Assembly: GCA_958346935.1 (NCBI GenBank) | Contig: CATVTM010000020.1 | Location: 1-29,296, forward strand | Length of the DNA stretch: 29,296 nucleotides | Source: an uncultured Collinsella sp. | GTDB taxonomy: Bacteria; Actinomycetota; Coriobacteriia; Coriobacteriales; Coriobacteriaceae | Direction: 5' to 3' | Translations under genes and position numbers: made by a program | Shown here: piece by piece, positions 8,022 through 16,107 of the stretch | Layout of the letters: each line of letters starts with the position of its first letter | How positions within the stretch are numbered: the first letter of the stretch is position 1 | Notes under the pieces: generated by a model | Told to the model about the DNA's origin: nothing | What the model saw: the letters and a program-made list of their open reading frames with translations, nothing else | The model's database searches: none

Positions 8022-10664
8022 ATGTTAGACCGTTTTACCGATCGCGCGCGCAAGGTCATGTCCATGGCCAAGCAAGAGGCGCTCGATCTACACTCAAATA
8101 AGGTGGGCACCGAGCACCTGCTGCTCGCGCTTGCCAAGGAGGACGAGGGCATTGCCGCCGAGGCGCTGCGTTCGCTCGACATCTCCTACGATGACATCAT
8201 GGATACTCTCAAAGAGGTCCAGACCACGGTTCCTGAGCCCAGTGAGGAGACCGAGGCGGCCAAGCTCGCCTTTACGCCGCTTGTCATAAGCGTGATGGAG
8301 CGTTCCTTCCGCGTGGCACGCGAGAACAACCAGACGTATGTGTCGACCGAGCACCTGCTCATCGGCATCGTCGAAGAGGGCAACGGCATGGCCATGGACA
8401 TCCTCATGCGCCTGGGTGTGTCGTCCGCCTCCATCAAAAAGGCTATCGAGAAACTCACCGCCAAGGACCAGGACAAGAAGCGTCCGCTCGCTGGCGCCGG
8501 TGCTGGTCGTCCCGGTACGGGCCTGCCGTTCTTTAGCGGCTCGGATACCTCCCAGCAAAAGGGGAGCGGTACCGATACACTTAAGCAGTTCGCGACCAAC
8601 CTTACGCAGAAGGCGCGCGACGGCGAACTCGATCCGGTGATCGGCCGCGAAAAGGAAGTCCAGCGTATGATGGAAATTCTTTCGCGTCGCACCAAGAACA
8701 ACCCGCTCATTCTGGGCGACCCCGGCGTGGGCAAGACGGCCATCGTCGAGGGTCTGGCCCAGCAGATTGCAGCCGGCAACGTGCCCGAGAACCTCATGAA
8801 CCAAAATATCTGGACGCTCGACCTGCCGGGCCTCGTGGCGGGCGCCAAGTATCGCGGCGAGTTTGAGGAGCGCCTCAAGAACGTAATCCAGGAGGCAACC
8901 GAGGCCGACGACGTCATCCTGTTTATCGATGAGATGCACACCATCATCGGTGCCGGTTCCGCCGAGGGCTCCATCGACGCGAGCTCCATGCTCAAGCCGG
9001 TGCTCGCGCGCGGTGCTTTCCAGATCATCGGTGCCACCACGGCCGAGGAGTTCCGTAAGTACCTCACCAAGGACCCGGCTTTCGAGCGTCGCTTCCAGAC
9101 CATCGATGTCGAGGAGCCGAGTGTCGAGGACACCGTCAAGATCCTGACCGCGCTCAAGCCGCGCTACGAGGAGCACCACCACGTGCGTTACACGCAGGGT
9201 GCCATCGAGGCCGCCGCGAACCTCTCCAACCGCTACATCCAGGATCGCTTCCTGCCCGATAAGGCAATCGACCTCATCGACGAGGCCGGTGCCCGCGCTC
9301 GCATCGCCGCGAATCGTGCGCCCGAGCCGGTGCGCGAGGCCGAGCATCGCGTGGAGGAGCTTAAGGCCGCCGCGCAGGAGGCCACCGAGAGCGACGACAT
9401 GAACAAGGCCGCCGAGATCACCGAGCAGCAAAAGGCTGCCGAGATTGAGCTCGCCGAGGCCAAGGCTGCCTGGACGGCCGAGCTCGACGCCAGCCCGCTC
9501 ACCATCGATGTCTCCCAGATTGCCGACATCGTGTCCGTGACCTCGGGCGTGCCGGTGTCCTCGCTCACCGAGAGCGAGAGCCGCCGCCTGCTGCAGGCCG
9601 AAAGCGTGCTCAAGACGCGCATCATCGGTCAGGACGAGGCCGTCGAGGCCGTTGCCAAGGCCGTGCGCCGCAGCCGCTCGCCGCTCAAGGACCCGCGTCG
9701 CCCCGGCGGCAGCTTTATCTTCCTGGGCCCCACCGGCACGGGCAAAACCGAGCTCGCCAAGACGCTCGCCGAGTATCTCTTTGGCAGCAAGGACGCGCTC
9801 ATCAGCTTCGATATGTCGGAGTTTGGCAGTGAGTTCGAGGTCTCCAAGCTCATCGGTAGCCCCCCGGGCTATGTGGGCCACGACGAGGGCGGCCAGCTCA
9901 CCAAGGCTGTTCGCCGTCACCCGTACTCGGTCGTGCTGTTCGACGAGATCGAGAAGGCGCACCCTGACATCTTCAATATCCTGCTGCAGGTGTTGGAGGA
10001 GGGCCGTCTGACCGATAGCCAGGGCAAGACGGTCGACTTCCGCAATACGGTGATCATCATGACGTCAAACGTGGGCGCCCGCGAGATCGCGCAGGATGCG
10101 AGCGTTGGCTTTGGCACCACCGGCGAGCAGAGTCTCACGTCGAGCGAGATCAAGGGCCGTGCGATGGGCGAGCTCAAGCGCCTGTTCCGCCCCGAGCTGC
10201 TCAACCGTATCGACGATATTGTGGTGTTCCAGAAGCTCTCGGGCGAGAACCTGACCAAGATTGCGCACCTGCTGGTGGACGATCTGCGCCAGCGCCTGAT
10301 TGCAAACGGCATGAACATCAAGCTTACCGATGCGGCCTACGACAAGATTGTGGCGGAGGGTACCGACCTCACCAACGGCGCGCGTCCTCTGCGTCGTGCC
10401 ATCCAAAAGCTCATCGAGGATCCGCTGTCCGAGGAACTGCTGGCTGGCGAGTGGGGCGAGGGCGATACCGTCCTGTGCGACGTGGCCGATGGCAAGTTTG
10501 TCTTTAGCCACGGCACGGGCGAGATCCCGGCACCGCGTCCGGTGGGCACGCTCGGTGGCGATACCGCCCCGGCGGCGCCACACACCGGCAACGCCGCGCC
10601 CGTGAACGGCGGCGTGACCTCGGGCCCCGGCGGCATGATGCAAGCTGGTTCCGGCGCGCTGTAG
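8022..10664 (+). CDS. clpC: ATP-dependent Clp protease ATP-binding subunit ClpC
   Basis: Hexameric AAA+ unfoldase that feeds substrates to ClpP. The 880-residue chain has two Clp_N repeats (about 1-145) and a Gly/Pro-rich linker (150-185). The first ATPase domain has Walker A GDPGVGKT (232-239) and Walker B near 299-304. A middle coiled-coil region (about 400-480) is rich in Glu/Ala/Lys. The second ATPase domain has Walker A GPTGTGKT (569-576) and Walker B LFDEIEKAHP (639-648). The last ~50 residues form an Ala/Gly/Pro-rich tail with no clear counterpart in textbook ClpC. GAGGA lies 6 nt before the ATG. No ctsR, mcsA or mcsB is adjacent, unlike the Firmicutes arrangement. The gene appears to be single, with its own terminator. 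Confidence 0.97.
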   Translation: MLDRFTDRARKVMSMAKQEALDLHSNKVGTEHLLLALAKEDEGIAAEALRSLDISYDDIMDTLKEVQTTVPEPSEETEAAKLAFTPLVISVMERSFRVARENNQTYVSTEHLLIGIVEEGNGMAMDILMRLGVSSASIKKAIEKLTAKDQDKKRPLAGAGAGRPGTGLPFFSGSDTSQQKGSGTDTLKQFATNLTQKARDGELDPVIGREKEVQRMMEILSRRTKNNPLILGDPGVGKTAIVEGLAQQIAAGNVPENLMNQNIWTLDLPGLVAGAKYRGEFEERLKNVIQEATEADDVILFIDEMHTIIGAGSAEGSIDASSMLKPVLARGAFQIIGATTAEEFRKYLTKDPAFERRFQTIDVEEPSVEDTVKILTALKPRYEEHHHVRYTQGAIEAAANLSNRYIQDRFLPDKAIDLIDEAGARARIAANRAPEPVREAEHRVEELKAAAQEATESDDMNKAAEITEQQKAAEIELAEAKAAWTAELDASPLTIDVSQIADIVSVTSGVPVSSLTESESRRLLQAESVLKTRIIGQDEAVEAVAKAVRRSRSPLKDPRRPGGSFIFLGPTGTGKTELAKTLAEYLFGSKDALISFDMSEFGSEFEVSKLIGSPPGYVGHDEGGQLTKAVRRHPYSVVLFDEIEKAHPDIFNILLQVLEEGRLTDSQGKTVDFRNTVIIMTSNVGAREIAQDASVGFGTTGEQSLTSSEIKGRAMGELKRLFRPELLNRIDDIVVFQKLSGENLTKIAHLLVDDLRQRLIANGMNIKLTDAAYDKIVAEGTDLTNGARPLRRAIQKLIEDPLSEELLAGEWGEGDTVLCDVADGKFVFSHGTGEIPAPRPVGTLGGDTAPAAPHTGNAAPVNGGVTSGPGGMMQAGSGAL

Positions 10665-10686
10665 GGATCGAGCATAACCTTGCAAG

Positions 10687-10723
10687 ATGGGGGCGTTTCC
10701 GATGAGGAAGCGCCCCCCATTTC
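10687..10723 (+). terminator. Terminator-like hairpin after clpC
   Basis: ATGGGGGCGTTTCC (10687-10700) pairs with GGAAGCGCCCCCCAT (10706-10720) with one bulge and one G-U pair around a GATGA loop. The T-tract is short (TTT), but the stem is strong and lies 22 nt after the clpC stop. Confidence 0.65.
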
Positions 10724-10748
10724 CAATGAAATGCGCTCATATCTTTCG

Positions 10749-10778
10749 TGCTATACTAAATTCAAAGATACGTATAGC
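10749..10778 (+). promoter_or_regulatory. Promoter and operator of the toxin-antitoxin pair
   Basis: An extended -10 (TGC then TATACT, 10749-10757) overlaps the left arm of a 7-bp inverted repeat: GCTATAC (10750-10756) and GTATAGC (10772-10778) with a 15-nt spacer. RelB/DinJ-type antitoxins normally repress their own promoter through such sites, so this is the probable autoregulatory operator. Confidence 0.6.
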
Positions 10779-10790
10779 AAAGGAGCTGAT

Positions 10791-11150
10791 ATGCCTACGT
10801 CAATACTCGATACGCGGCCAGTTCAGATGAACGTGCGCATAGATCGCCAGCTCAAAGAAGCGGGAGATACCGTGCTTGCCCATATCGGCATGACGCCGTC
10901 GCAGGCTGTTCGGGCGCTTTGGGAATATCTGGTCATCAACGAACGCATGCCTTCAAAGGAGGGGAGCGCAGAGATTCTCTCCGACGAGGCGAACCAGCGA
11001 TTCGTGGAATCAAGAGCAGCACAGGGTAGCCATATCATTCGCGATTCGTGCCTCAAATACGGCATCCCCATCCCTGAGTTCTCGGGTGACTACGACGACC
11101 TCTATGAGGAAGCCATGGCCGATCGCTATCCCGAGTGGGTGGAGCTATGA
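10791..11150 (+). CDS. RelB/DinJ family antitoxin (ribbon-helix-helix)
   Basis: A 119-residue antitoxin. The beta strand QMNVRID (residues 12-18) and the helices that follow, including MTPSQAVRALWEYLV (34-48), match the RelB/DinJ ribbon-helix-helix fold, which dimerises to bind the operator. The C-terminal half is acidic and probably wraps the toxin. AAAGGAG lies 5 nt before the ATG; starts further upstream would run through the clpC terminator. The stop overlaps the toxin start as ATGA, a typical coupled toxin-antitoxin layout. The oddity is the partner: this antitoxin family usually pairs with RelE/YafQ-type toxins, but the next gene encodes a PIN domain. Confidence 0.85.
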   Translation: MPTSILDTRPVQMNVRIDRQLKEAGDTVLAHIGMTPSQAVRALWEYLVINERMPSKEGSAEILSDEANQRFVESRAAQGSHIIRDSCLKYGIPIPEFSGDYDDLYEEAMADRYPEWVEL

Positions 11151-11668
11151 GTGCGGGCGGAATCCTCAAGTTGCTCATCGATACCAATGTATGGATGGAT
11201 TATTTTTCTGGTAGGTCTGACCGTACGGCAAACGTCGTCCATCTGATCGAGATTGCCGATGTCTCGGAGCAGATTGCCCTGTTTGCCTCGTCTCTTTCGG
11301 TCAAAGATGTCTCGTATCTTGTCTCGGCGGCGATTAAGAGGGAGTGCCGAAGGAAGAAAGGTTCGCTGAGCGATAACGCCATTGCGGCGGCGGACGAAAC
11401 GGCCTGGGCATGCGTTCGGCAGATGCGCGAGCTCGCCCTCATCGCGCCGGTCGGTGCAGACGAGGTCTTCGACTCCTTTGTGTTCAAGTATCATCACAAC
11501 GACTTCGAGGACGACCTGATGCTGGGCGTCGCCAATCGCATTGATGCCGATTACGTCGTGACGGAGGACAAGAATCTTATTAAACATACCAATGGTGTAT
11601 GCATTAACGTTCAACAGGCGTTGAGGCTGGTTGAAGGGTCCAACGTCCCCTCAGCACGGCCCGTCTAA
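11147..11668 (+). CDS. PIN domain ribonuclease toxin
   Basis: A 173-residue PIN-fold protein, the presumed toxin of the pair. The first acidic residue is in the N-terminal strand LLIDTNVWMDYF (D12). The central motif DFEDDLMLGVANRIDADYVVTED carries E121/D122 and ends in the T-E-D motif (D141). These form the Mg2+ site of PIN nucleases (VapC-like), which cleave tRNA or rRNA; the target here is unknown. The ATG at 11147 is chosen because it overlaps the antitoxin stop by 4 nt and has GTGGAG before it. No transmembrane or signal segments are present. The protein is longer than a minimal VapC (~130 residues). Confidence 0.82.
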   Translation: MSAGGILKLLIDTNVWMDYFSGRSDRTANVVHLIEIADVSEQIALFASSLSVKDVSYLVSAAIKRECRRKKGSLSDNAIAAADETAWACVRQMRELALIAPVGADEVFDSFVFKYHHNDFEDDLMLGVANRIDADYVVTEDKNLIKHTNGVCINVQQALRLVEGSNVPSARPV

Positions 11669-11743
11669 CCTGCTTTATCTTAATAAAGTGGCGTTTCCCC
11701 GCCGTTAGCCGATGATGCAAGGGCGCTCGTCGTTTTCGACTGG

Positions 11744-11772
11744 TTTATGCACGTAAAGTCTGGGAATATACA
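11744..11772 (+). promoter_or_regulatory. Candidate pepD promoter
   Basis: TTTATG (11744-11749) and TATACA (11767-11772) are separated by 17 nt and lie 45 nt before the pepD start. The -35 is weak, the -10 good. Confidence 0.4.
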
Positions 11773-11816
11773 AGGCGCATGTCTTATTGTCTAACCAGTT
11801 GCGCCAAGGAGGCACC

Positions 11817-13274
11817 ATGGACTACAAGATTACCGGCTACGAGCCCGCCCAGCTGTTCCATTTCTTTGAGGAGGTCAGCGCGATCCCCCGTGGGTCTGGC
11901 AACGAGAAGGGCATCAGCGATTTCCTGGTTGCGTTTGCCAAGGAGCGCGACCTCGACGTTTATCAGGACGAGGTCTACAACGTCATCATTCGCAAGCCCG
12001 CTTCTGCCGGCGCCGAGAATGCCCCGACCGTGATGCTGCAGGGCCACATCGACATGGTGTGCGACAAGCTGGGCTCCGTTGAGCACGACTTTACGACCGA
12101 TGGTATCGACCTGGTCGTCAAGGATGGTGTCCTCACCGCTAATGGCACCACCCTGGGCGCCGACAACGGCATTGCTGTCGCTCTGATGCTCACCGTGCTC
12201 AACGACGATTCGATTGCTCATCCGGCCCTCGAGTGCGTGTTCACCACCGACGAGGAGACCGGCCTGGTTGGCGCCGAGACGCTCGACAAGTCCCAGATCA
12301 GCGCCCGCACCATGATCAACCTCGATTCCGAGGAGGAGGGCGTGGCCACCGTCAGCTGCGCCGGCGGCGTCGTCGTTACCTACATCTGCCCGATCGTGCG
12401 CGAGCACAAGACCGGCAGCACCCTTACGCTCGAGATCTCCGGCCTGCTGGGCGGTCACTCCGGCAGCGATATCCACCTGGAGCGCGGCAACGGCAACCTC
12501 ATCATGGCCCGCATCATCGACCGCCTGATGGTCGCCGGCGAGCCCGCCATCGTCAGCTTTAACGGCGGCACTAAGGACAACGCTATCAACCGTGAGTGCA
12601 AGGCTGTTCTGGTCTACGCCGACCACGCTGCCGCCGAGGCCGCGGCCCAGATTGCAAAGGGCATCATCGCCGACGTCACTGTCGAGCTCGAGGTCTTCGA
12701 CCCCGGCTTTACCTGCACCGTCGAGATTGCCGACGACGCCGAGGTCGAGGCCATGGACCAGAAGTCCGCGCTTGCTCTCATCCGCGCCCTGCGTCTTGCC
12801 CCCAACGGTGTGATCCGCCGCAACGTCGCCACCGACGGCTCCGTCGAGGTTTCCTCCAACATCGGCGTGGTTGCCACCTCTGACGACCAGGTCAAGATCA
12901 TGCTGTCCCCGCGCTCCTCGATCACCTCGCTGCAGAACGAGTTCAAGGACCGCCTGCAGACGCTGGCCGATGTCCTGGGCTTCGATGCCAAGTTTGAGTT
13001 CGAGTATCCCGGCTGGAGCTATGCCGAGCATTCGCCGGTCCGCGACATCTTTGTCGAGAGCTATCGCGAGCTCTTTGGCTCCGAGCTGCGCATCGAGTCC
13101 ATTCACGCCGGCCTTGAGTGCGGCCTGTTTGCCGAGGCCCTGCACGGCCTGGACGCCATCGCCGTGGGCCCGACGCTCTCCGATGTCCACACCCCGGACG
13201 AGAGCATGGAGCTCGCTTCTGCCGAGCGCTTCTACGAGCTGCTCATCGACGTCCTCAAGCGCCTCGCTGCGTAA
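11817..13274 (+). CDS. pepD: Beta-Ala-His / aminoacyl-histidine dipeptidase, M20C family (PepD)
   Basis: Cytosolic zinc dipeptidase of clan MH, cleaving dipeptides such as Xaa-His. The 485 residues match PepD in length. The metal and catalytic residues are visible in order: H77 and D79 (GHIDMVCD), bridging D116 (GADNG), E146/E147 (TTDEETG; general base and ligand), D170 (NLDSEEEG) and the C-terminal His at about 458 (SDVHTPDE). The lid domain lies between about 185 and 380. The ATG at 11817 has AAGGAGG 4 nt upstream; an in-frame ATG 30 nt earlier lacks an SD and adds no conserved residues. It is a single gene with its own terminator and a typical peptide-scavenging function. Confidence 0.93.
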   Translation: MDYKITGYEPAQLFHFFEEVSAIPRGSGNEKGISDFLVAFAKERDLDVYQDEVYNVIIRKPASAGAENAPTVMLQGHIDMVCDKLGSVEHDFTTDGIDLVVKDGVLTANGTTLGADNGIAVALMLTVLNDDSIAHPALECVFTTDEETGLVGAETLDKSQISARTMINLDSEEEGVATVSCAGGVVVTYICPIVREHKTGSTLTLEISGLLGGHSGSDIHLERGNGNLIMARIIDRLMVAGEPAIVSFNGGTKDNAINRECKAVLVYADHAAAEAAAQIAKGIIADVTVELEVFDPGFTCTVEIADDAEVEAMDQKSALALIRALRLAPNGVIRRNVATDGSVEVSSNIGVVATSDDQVKIMLSPRSSITSLQNEFKDRLQTLADVLGFDAKFEFEYPGWSYAEHSPVRDIFVESYRELFGSELRIESIHAGLECGLFAEALHGLDAIAVGPTLSDVHTPDESMELASAERFYELLIDVLKRLAA

Positions 13275-13329
13275 AGGTTGCGCTGGCAGCAGTCCGAGCC
13301 ACGTGCTAGCGGATTGCAGATGACATTAT

Positions 13330-13378
13330 GAGAGGGGGGCACCCGAGCTTTTGCGATGGGTGCCCCCTCTCTTCTTTT
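13330..13378 (+). terminator. Terminator after pepD
   Basis: GAGAGGGGGGCACCC (13330-13344) pairs with GGGTGCCCCCTCTC (13358-13371) with one bulge, followed by TTCTTTT. It lies between convergent pepD and hipA and may insulate both, though only the plus direction has a T-rich tail. Confidence 0.85.
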
Positions 13379-13401
13379 GGGAAATGGGAAATTGCGGCCA
13401 C

Positions 13402-14706
13402 CTAGCCCATATCCGCCTTGATGAGGTCGAGGGTGCGCTGGCAGTTTTCGCGGACGGGGCCGAGCATATGTTCGCGCAGGTCCGCCATGCCGGGCAGGTC
13501 GGCGTATTCGTCCATGACCTCTTCCATGCAAATGGGTACCTCGTAGGCGAGGTCCATCATGGTCGCAAAGCAAAACTTCTCGGATAGACCGGCATCGGTG
13601 AGCGCCGCCTCCAGCGCGGGGTCGCCCATACCGTGGTATCGGCGGATAGCGCCTGGACCGATGCGCCCCACACGATTTTCGCCGCCAACGCTCATGGCAA
13701 GGCGCGCCCGGCGACGCATGCGCTCATACGCCAAACCCGACGCGACATCGTACATTCGAGCCATCATGGCTGCGCCGTCGTTTCCAAGGAGCAGGGAATA
13801 GTTTTTCGCATGCGCATCCGGTGCGCCGATAATGGCGTTGAAGAACAGTATCTGCGTAAACAGATATAGGTTAAGTTGATGGTGGCTCGTATTTACGAGG
13901 AGCTCTTGAATGTCGCGGGTGGTCGGGCCGCCGTCTGCCGTGTACTTTTGGGAGGGCATCACCCCAAGTGCCTGACAGAGGTCTTCTTGATGTAGGCGTC
14001 TGATCGTTCCGTCTTCGACTTTCACGCGGTCATAGCGCTCAACAATGAGGGCGGGTTCGTCCTCAAACATACGATATTCGACGTTTGCCGTTGCGATACC
14101 GGCGCGCTGGGCGCTTTTCATGCAGACAAACTCATTGAGAGCCTCGAGTTTAAATCCGATAACGCCATTTTTTAAAATATGCGTCGTGGGCGAGGAGCCC
14201 ATGCATTCGCACCAGCGGCCGTTTATGAACGCGAGCGCGAACTTGCCCTGGTTGCCTCCAAGTGACCAACTTTCATCTAGACCCATCCACGATGCATCGC
14301 GGTCATCTCTGATCGACTTGAGACGGAGAGCAATTTCGTGGTCGTCTATAGGGCGGTATTCGCCAGCGCGATGCAGGACGGCGTCGGCATCTTCTTCGGC
14401 ACAAAACTGCACTCCGCCCGGACAGTCGAGTCCGATATGGCTGAGCAACGCAACGGGATTGTTGGGCCTAACGTCGAATTCGGCGGCAATCGCTTTTCGT
14501 TGGTCTTCGCTGTCGGGTAGAAGGCCAAAAAGGTACGGATTCATGACCTGTTGTCCGTATGTGCGATTCGATACGGGTATGTTGGTCGATAGGGCTGGCC
14601 CGTCATAGTCATGATCGTAGGTAAAGCTGATAAGACCGTTCTCATCTTGCGTGAGCGTTCCCGCAGGTACGCCGCAAATAATGGTCCGAAGTGATGTTCT
14701 GGCCAT
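13402..14706 (-). CDS. hipA: HipA family serine/threonine kinase toxin
   Basis: A 434-residue HipA-type kinase; in E. coli HipA phosphorylates glutamyl-tRNA synthetase and triggers persistence, but the target here is unknown. An N-terminal couple-HipA-like domain (about 5-110) contains NPYLFGLLPD. The Gly-rich loop is SLGGNQGKFAL (148-158). ERYDR (223-227) is conserved. The catalytic loop reads D297-A-H-A-K-N302, and the metal-binding Asp is D320 in MYDVAS. All key kinase residues are intact. The gene starts 3 nt after the hipB stop, with AAGGGA about 8 nt upstream. It is 33-35% of one hipBA operon by context, and expression should depend on the operators upstream of hipB. Confidence 0.9.
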   Translation of the reverse strand: MARTSLRTIICGVPAGTLTQDENGLISFTYDHDYDGPALSTNIPVSNRTYGQQVMNPYLFGLLPDSEDQRKAIAAEFDVRPNNPVALLSHIGLDCPGGVQFCAEEDADAVLHRAGEYRPIDDHEIALRLKSIRDDRDASWMGLDESWSLGGNQGKFALAFINGRWCECMGSSPTTHILKNGVIGFKLEALNEFVCMKSAQRAGIATANVEYRMFEDEPALIVERYDRVKVEDGTIRRLHQEDLCQALGVMPSQKYTADGGPTTRDIQELLVNTSHHQLNLYLFTQILFFNAIIGAPDAHAKNYSLLLGNDGAAMMARMYDVASGLAYERMRRRARLAMSVGGENRVGRIGPGAIRRYHGMGDPALEAALTDAGLSEKFCFATMMDLAYEVPICMEEVMDEYADLPGMADLREHMLGPVRENCQRTLDLIKADMG

Positions 14707-14709
14707 TGG

Positions 14710-15180
14710 CTATTTCCCTTCGGGCTTGGTTTGGTTAGATACGTTTGCGGCAATCGAGACTCCGAGATTGGACATGGCGAAATCGGCGAAGACCTCGTCG
14801 TAGAGTGCGGATGTAAAGGGGGCATCTGCAAGAGCCGGAATGGGGGTACTACGACGGTTGCGATGATGAGGACGTTGAGTGTGATGGCGCCTGGGGATGC
14901 TGCGAGGCAGCGGATTGGCATGCGGGGCGTCGACTGGTCGCTCGTTTTTCGCTTCGCCGATATCCCCTTGAGCGGCGAGTGCCAGTCCAAGAGCATTGAA
15001 AATCGTCAGCAGCTTGTCGAGTCGAATGCCGGTGGCGTCTCCGAGCTCGAGCGATGCGAGCAGACGCTCCGAAACACTGGCCGTTTTAGCGAGGGCGGCA
15101 CGGGTGAGACCCTGAGCCTCGCGTGCCTGGCGCACGTAGATGCCAGCTTGGCGCGGTGTGGTGATGGGAAGGGTGTCCAC
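14710..15180 (-). CDS. hipB: HipB-like XRE family antitoxin/repressor
   Basis: A 156-residue protein with an XRE helix-turn-helix at about residues 10-65 (VRQAREAQGLTRAALAKTA, then SVSERLLASLELGDA), matching HipB-type antitoxins. Residues 75-115 are Pro/Arg/His-rich and look disordered. The final 40 residues (ALYDEVFADFAMSNLG) may contact HipA. The family dimerises, represses its operon and neutralises HipA. The start is GTG at 15180 because TAGGAG lies about 6 nt upstream. It is longer than E. coli HipB (88 residues). Three inverted TGCA-based operator sites lie immediately upstream. Confidence 0.82.
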   Translation of the reverse strand: MDTLPITTPRQAGIYVRQAREAQGLTRAALAKTASVSERLLASLELGDATGIRLDKLLTIFNALGLALAAQGDIGEAKNERPVDAPHANPLPRSIPRRHHTQRPHHRNRRSTPIPALADAPFTSALYDEVFADFAMSNLGVSIAANVSNQTKPEGK

Positions 15181-15194
15181 GGCGATCTCCTAAC

Positions 15195-15264
15195 GTGCAG
15201 ACTTTTGCATATTAGTATGACATGCAAAAGTCTGCACGAAAAGGCCTCATGCAAAACTCTGCAT
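15195..15264 (-). promoter_or_regulatory. Three hipBA operator sites, 27-bp spacing
   Basis: Three copies of a TGCA-N6-TGCA site occur at 15195-15210, 15222-15237 and 15249-15264, with centres exactly 27 bp apart. Sites 1 and 2 are perfect inverted copies of each other over 17 nt (15194-15210 and 15222-15238); site 3 matches site 2 at 14 of 16 positions. The 11-nt gap between sites 1 and 2 is AT-rich and may hold the -10. Their position just before hipB indicates HipB autoregulation (inference). Confidence 0.75.
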
Positions 15265-15272
15265 AAGGCCTT
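15239..15272 (-). terminator. mntP terminator overlapping operator site 3
   Basis: Read on the minus strand, AAGGCCTTATGCA and TGCATGAGGCCTT form a 13-bp stem (one mismatch) with a 6-nt loop, followed by TTTT (complement of 15239-15242). It lies 37 nt after the mntP stop, so it fits a Rho-independent terminator; its inner half is the third HipB-type site. Confidence 0.75.
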
Positions 15273-15308
15273 GTGCTGGCGTTGAGTTTTGAGCGATTGT
15301 GCTTGGCG

Positions 15309-15887
15309 TTACAGCGCCAAAATCCCCAGATGCTCAAGCAAGATCTTAAGCCCGATGAGGATGAGCACGACGCCACCCACGATGGTGGCGGGTTTTTCGT
15401 AGCGCGCGCCAAAGGTGTGGCCGATCGCTACGCCGGCGATGGAGAAGATAAACGTTGTGACGCCGATAAGCGATACAGCGGGAACGATGTCGACCGAGAG
15501 CGCCGCAAACGAGATGCCTACGGCTAGGGCGTCAATTGAGGTGGCGATGGCGAGGATTAGGTACTCGCCCAGGTCAATCTTTTCGGCATCCTTGCCGTCG
15601 CCCTCGTCCTCTTCCTCGGTAAAGGCTTCCCACAGCATTTTGCCGCCGATAAAGGCCAGAAGGATAAAGGCGATCCAATGGTCGATCGGTCCGATGATGC
15701 CCATGAATTGACTGCCGAGCGCCCATCCGATTACGGGCATGCCGGCCTGAAAGCCGCCAAAGAACAGGCCGAGCACCACGGCAACTTTAAGGTTGATCTT
15801 CTTCATGCCAAGGCCCTTGCAGATGGAAACGGCAAAGGCGTCCATCGAAAGGCCAACGGCGAGAAACACGAGCTCTGCGAATCCCAT
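15309..15887 (-). CDS. mntP: Manganese efflux pump MntP
   Basis: A 192-residue inner-membrane Mn2+ exporter. Six membrane segments are visible, arranged as two inverted halves separated by an acidic cytosolic loop (EEEDEGDGKDAEK, residues 91-103). Each half has the signature acidic residue in a helix: D16 in GLSMDAFAVS and D119 in ATSIDALAVG, corresponding by family pattern to residues needed for transport. Length and topology are normal for the family. GAGGGAG lies about 7 nt before the ATG. It reads toward hipBA and is divergent from disA. In other bacteria mntP is controlled by MntR or a yybP-ykoY riboswitch; a complete riboswitch is not visible here. Confidence 0.92.
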   Translation of the reverse strand: MGFAELVFLAVGLSMDAFAVSICKGLGMKKINLKVAVVLGLFFGGFQAGMPVIGWALGSQFMGIIGPIDHWIAFILLAFIGGKMLWEAFTEEEDEGDGKDAEKIDLGEYLILAIATSIDALAVGISFAALSVDIVPAVSLIGVTTFIFSIAGVAIGHTFGARYEKPATIVGGVVLILIGLKILLEHLGILAL

Positions 15888-16095
15888 AGTCTGGCTCCCT
15901 CTCTGCGGGCGAGCCCGATTACGCGACTACTCCCTCATTTATATGAGACCCGATGCTACCACACGAGCAGTCAAAGAACCCCGTCTCAAATGAGCTACCT
16001 AAGCGGTGTTCGCTCATTCTGTAAGCATCGGATTTCGCAAGCGCTGCGGGGACAAACCGTGAGAAACTATTTAGCGTTTATGGAGCGTATACGAT
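15888..16095. promoter_or_regulatory. Divergent mntP/disA intergenic region
   Basis: This gap should contain both promoters, but neither is clear. Inverted repeats include CCGATGCT (15950-15957) with AGCATCGG (16024-16031), CTCAT-N4-ATGAG near 15934-15947, and CTCAAATGAG near 15985. On the mntP side GGCTC can pair with the GAGCC inside the SD, competing with a CGGG-CTCG-CCCG hairpin (15906-15917). Confidence 0.35.
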
Positions 16096-16107
16096 GGGAG
16101 CGATGCC

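Noticed and set aside
8094..9962. Long open frame (622 codons) on the minus strand
   Set aside because: Antisense shadow of clpC, with no domain or SD support.
11784..13190. Long open frame (468 codons) on the minus strand
   Set aside because: Antisense shadow of pepD; Gly/Asp/Val-rich composition with no motifs.
15888..15950. yybP-ykoY manganese riboswitch before mntP
   Set aside because: The minus strand shows GGGAGTAG, which resembles the 5' consensus, but only about 45 nt separate it from the start codon and the second conserved half is absent.
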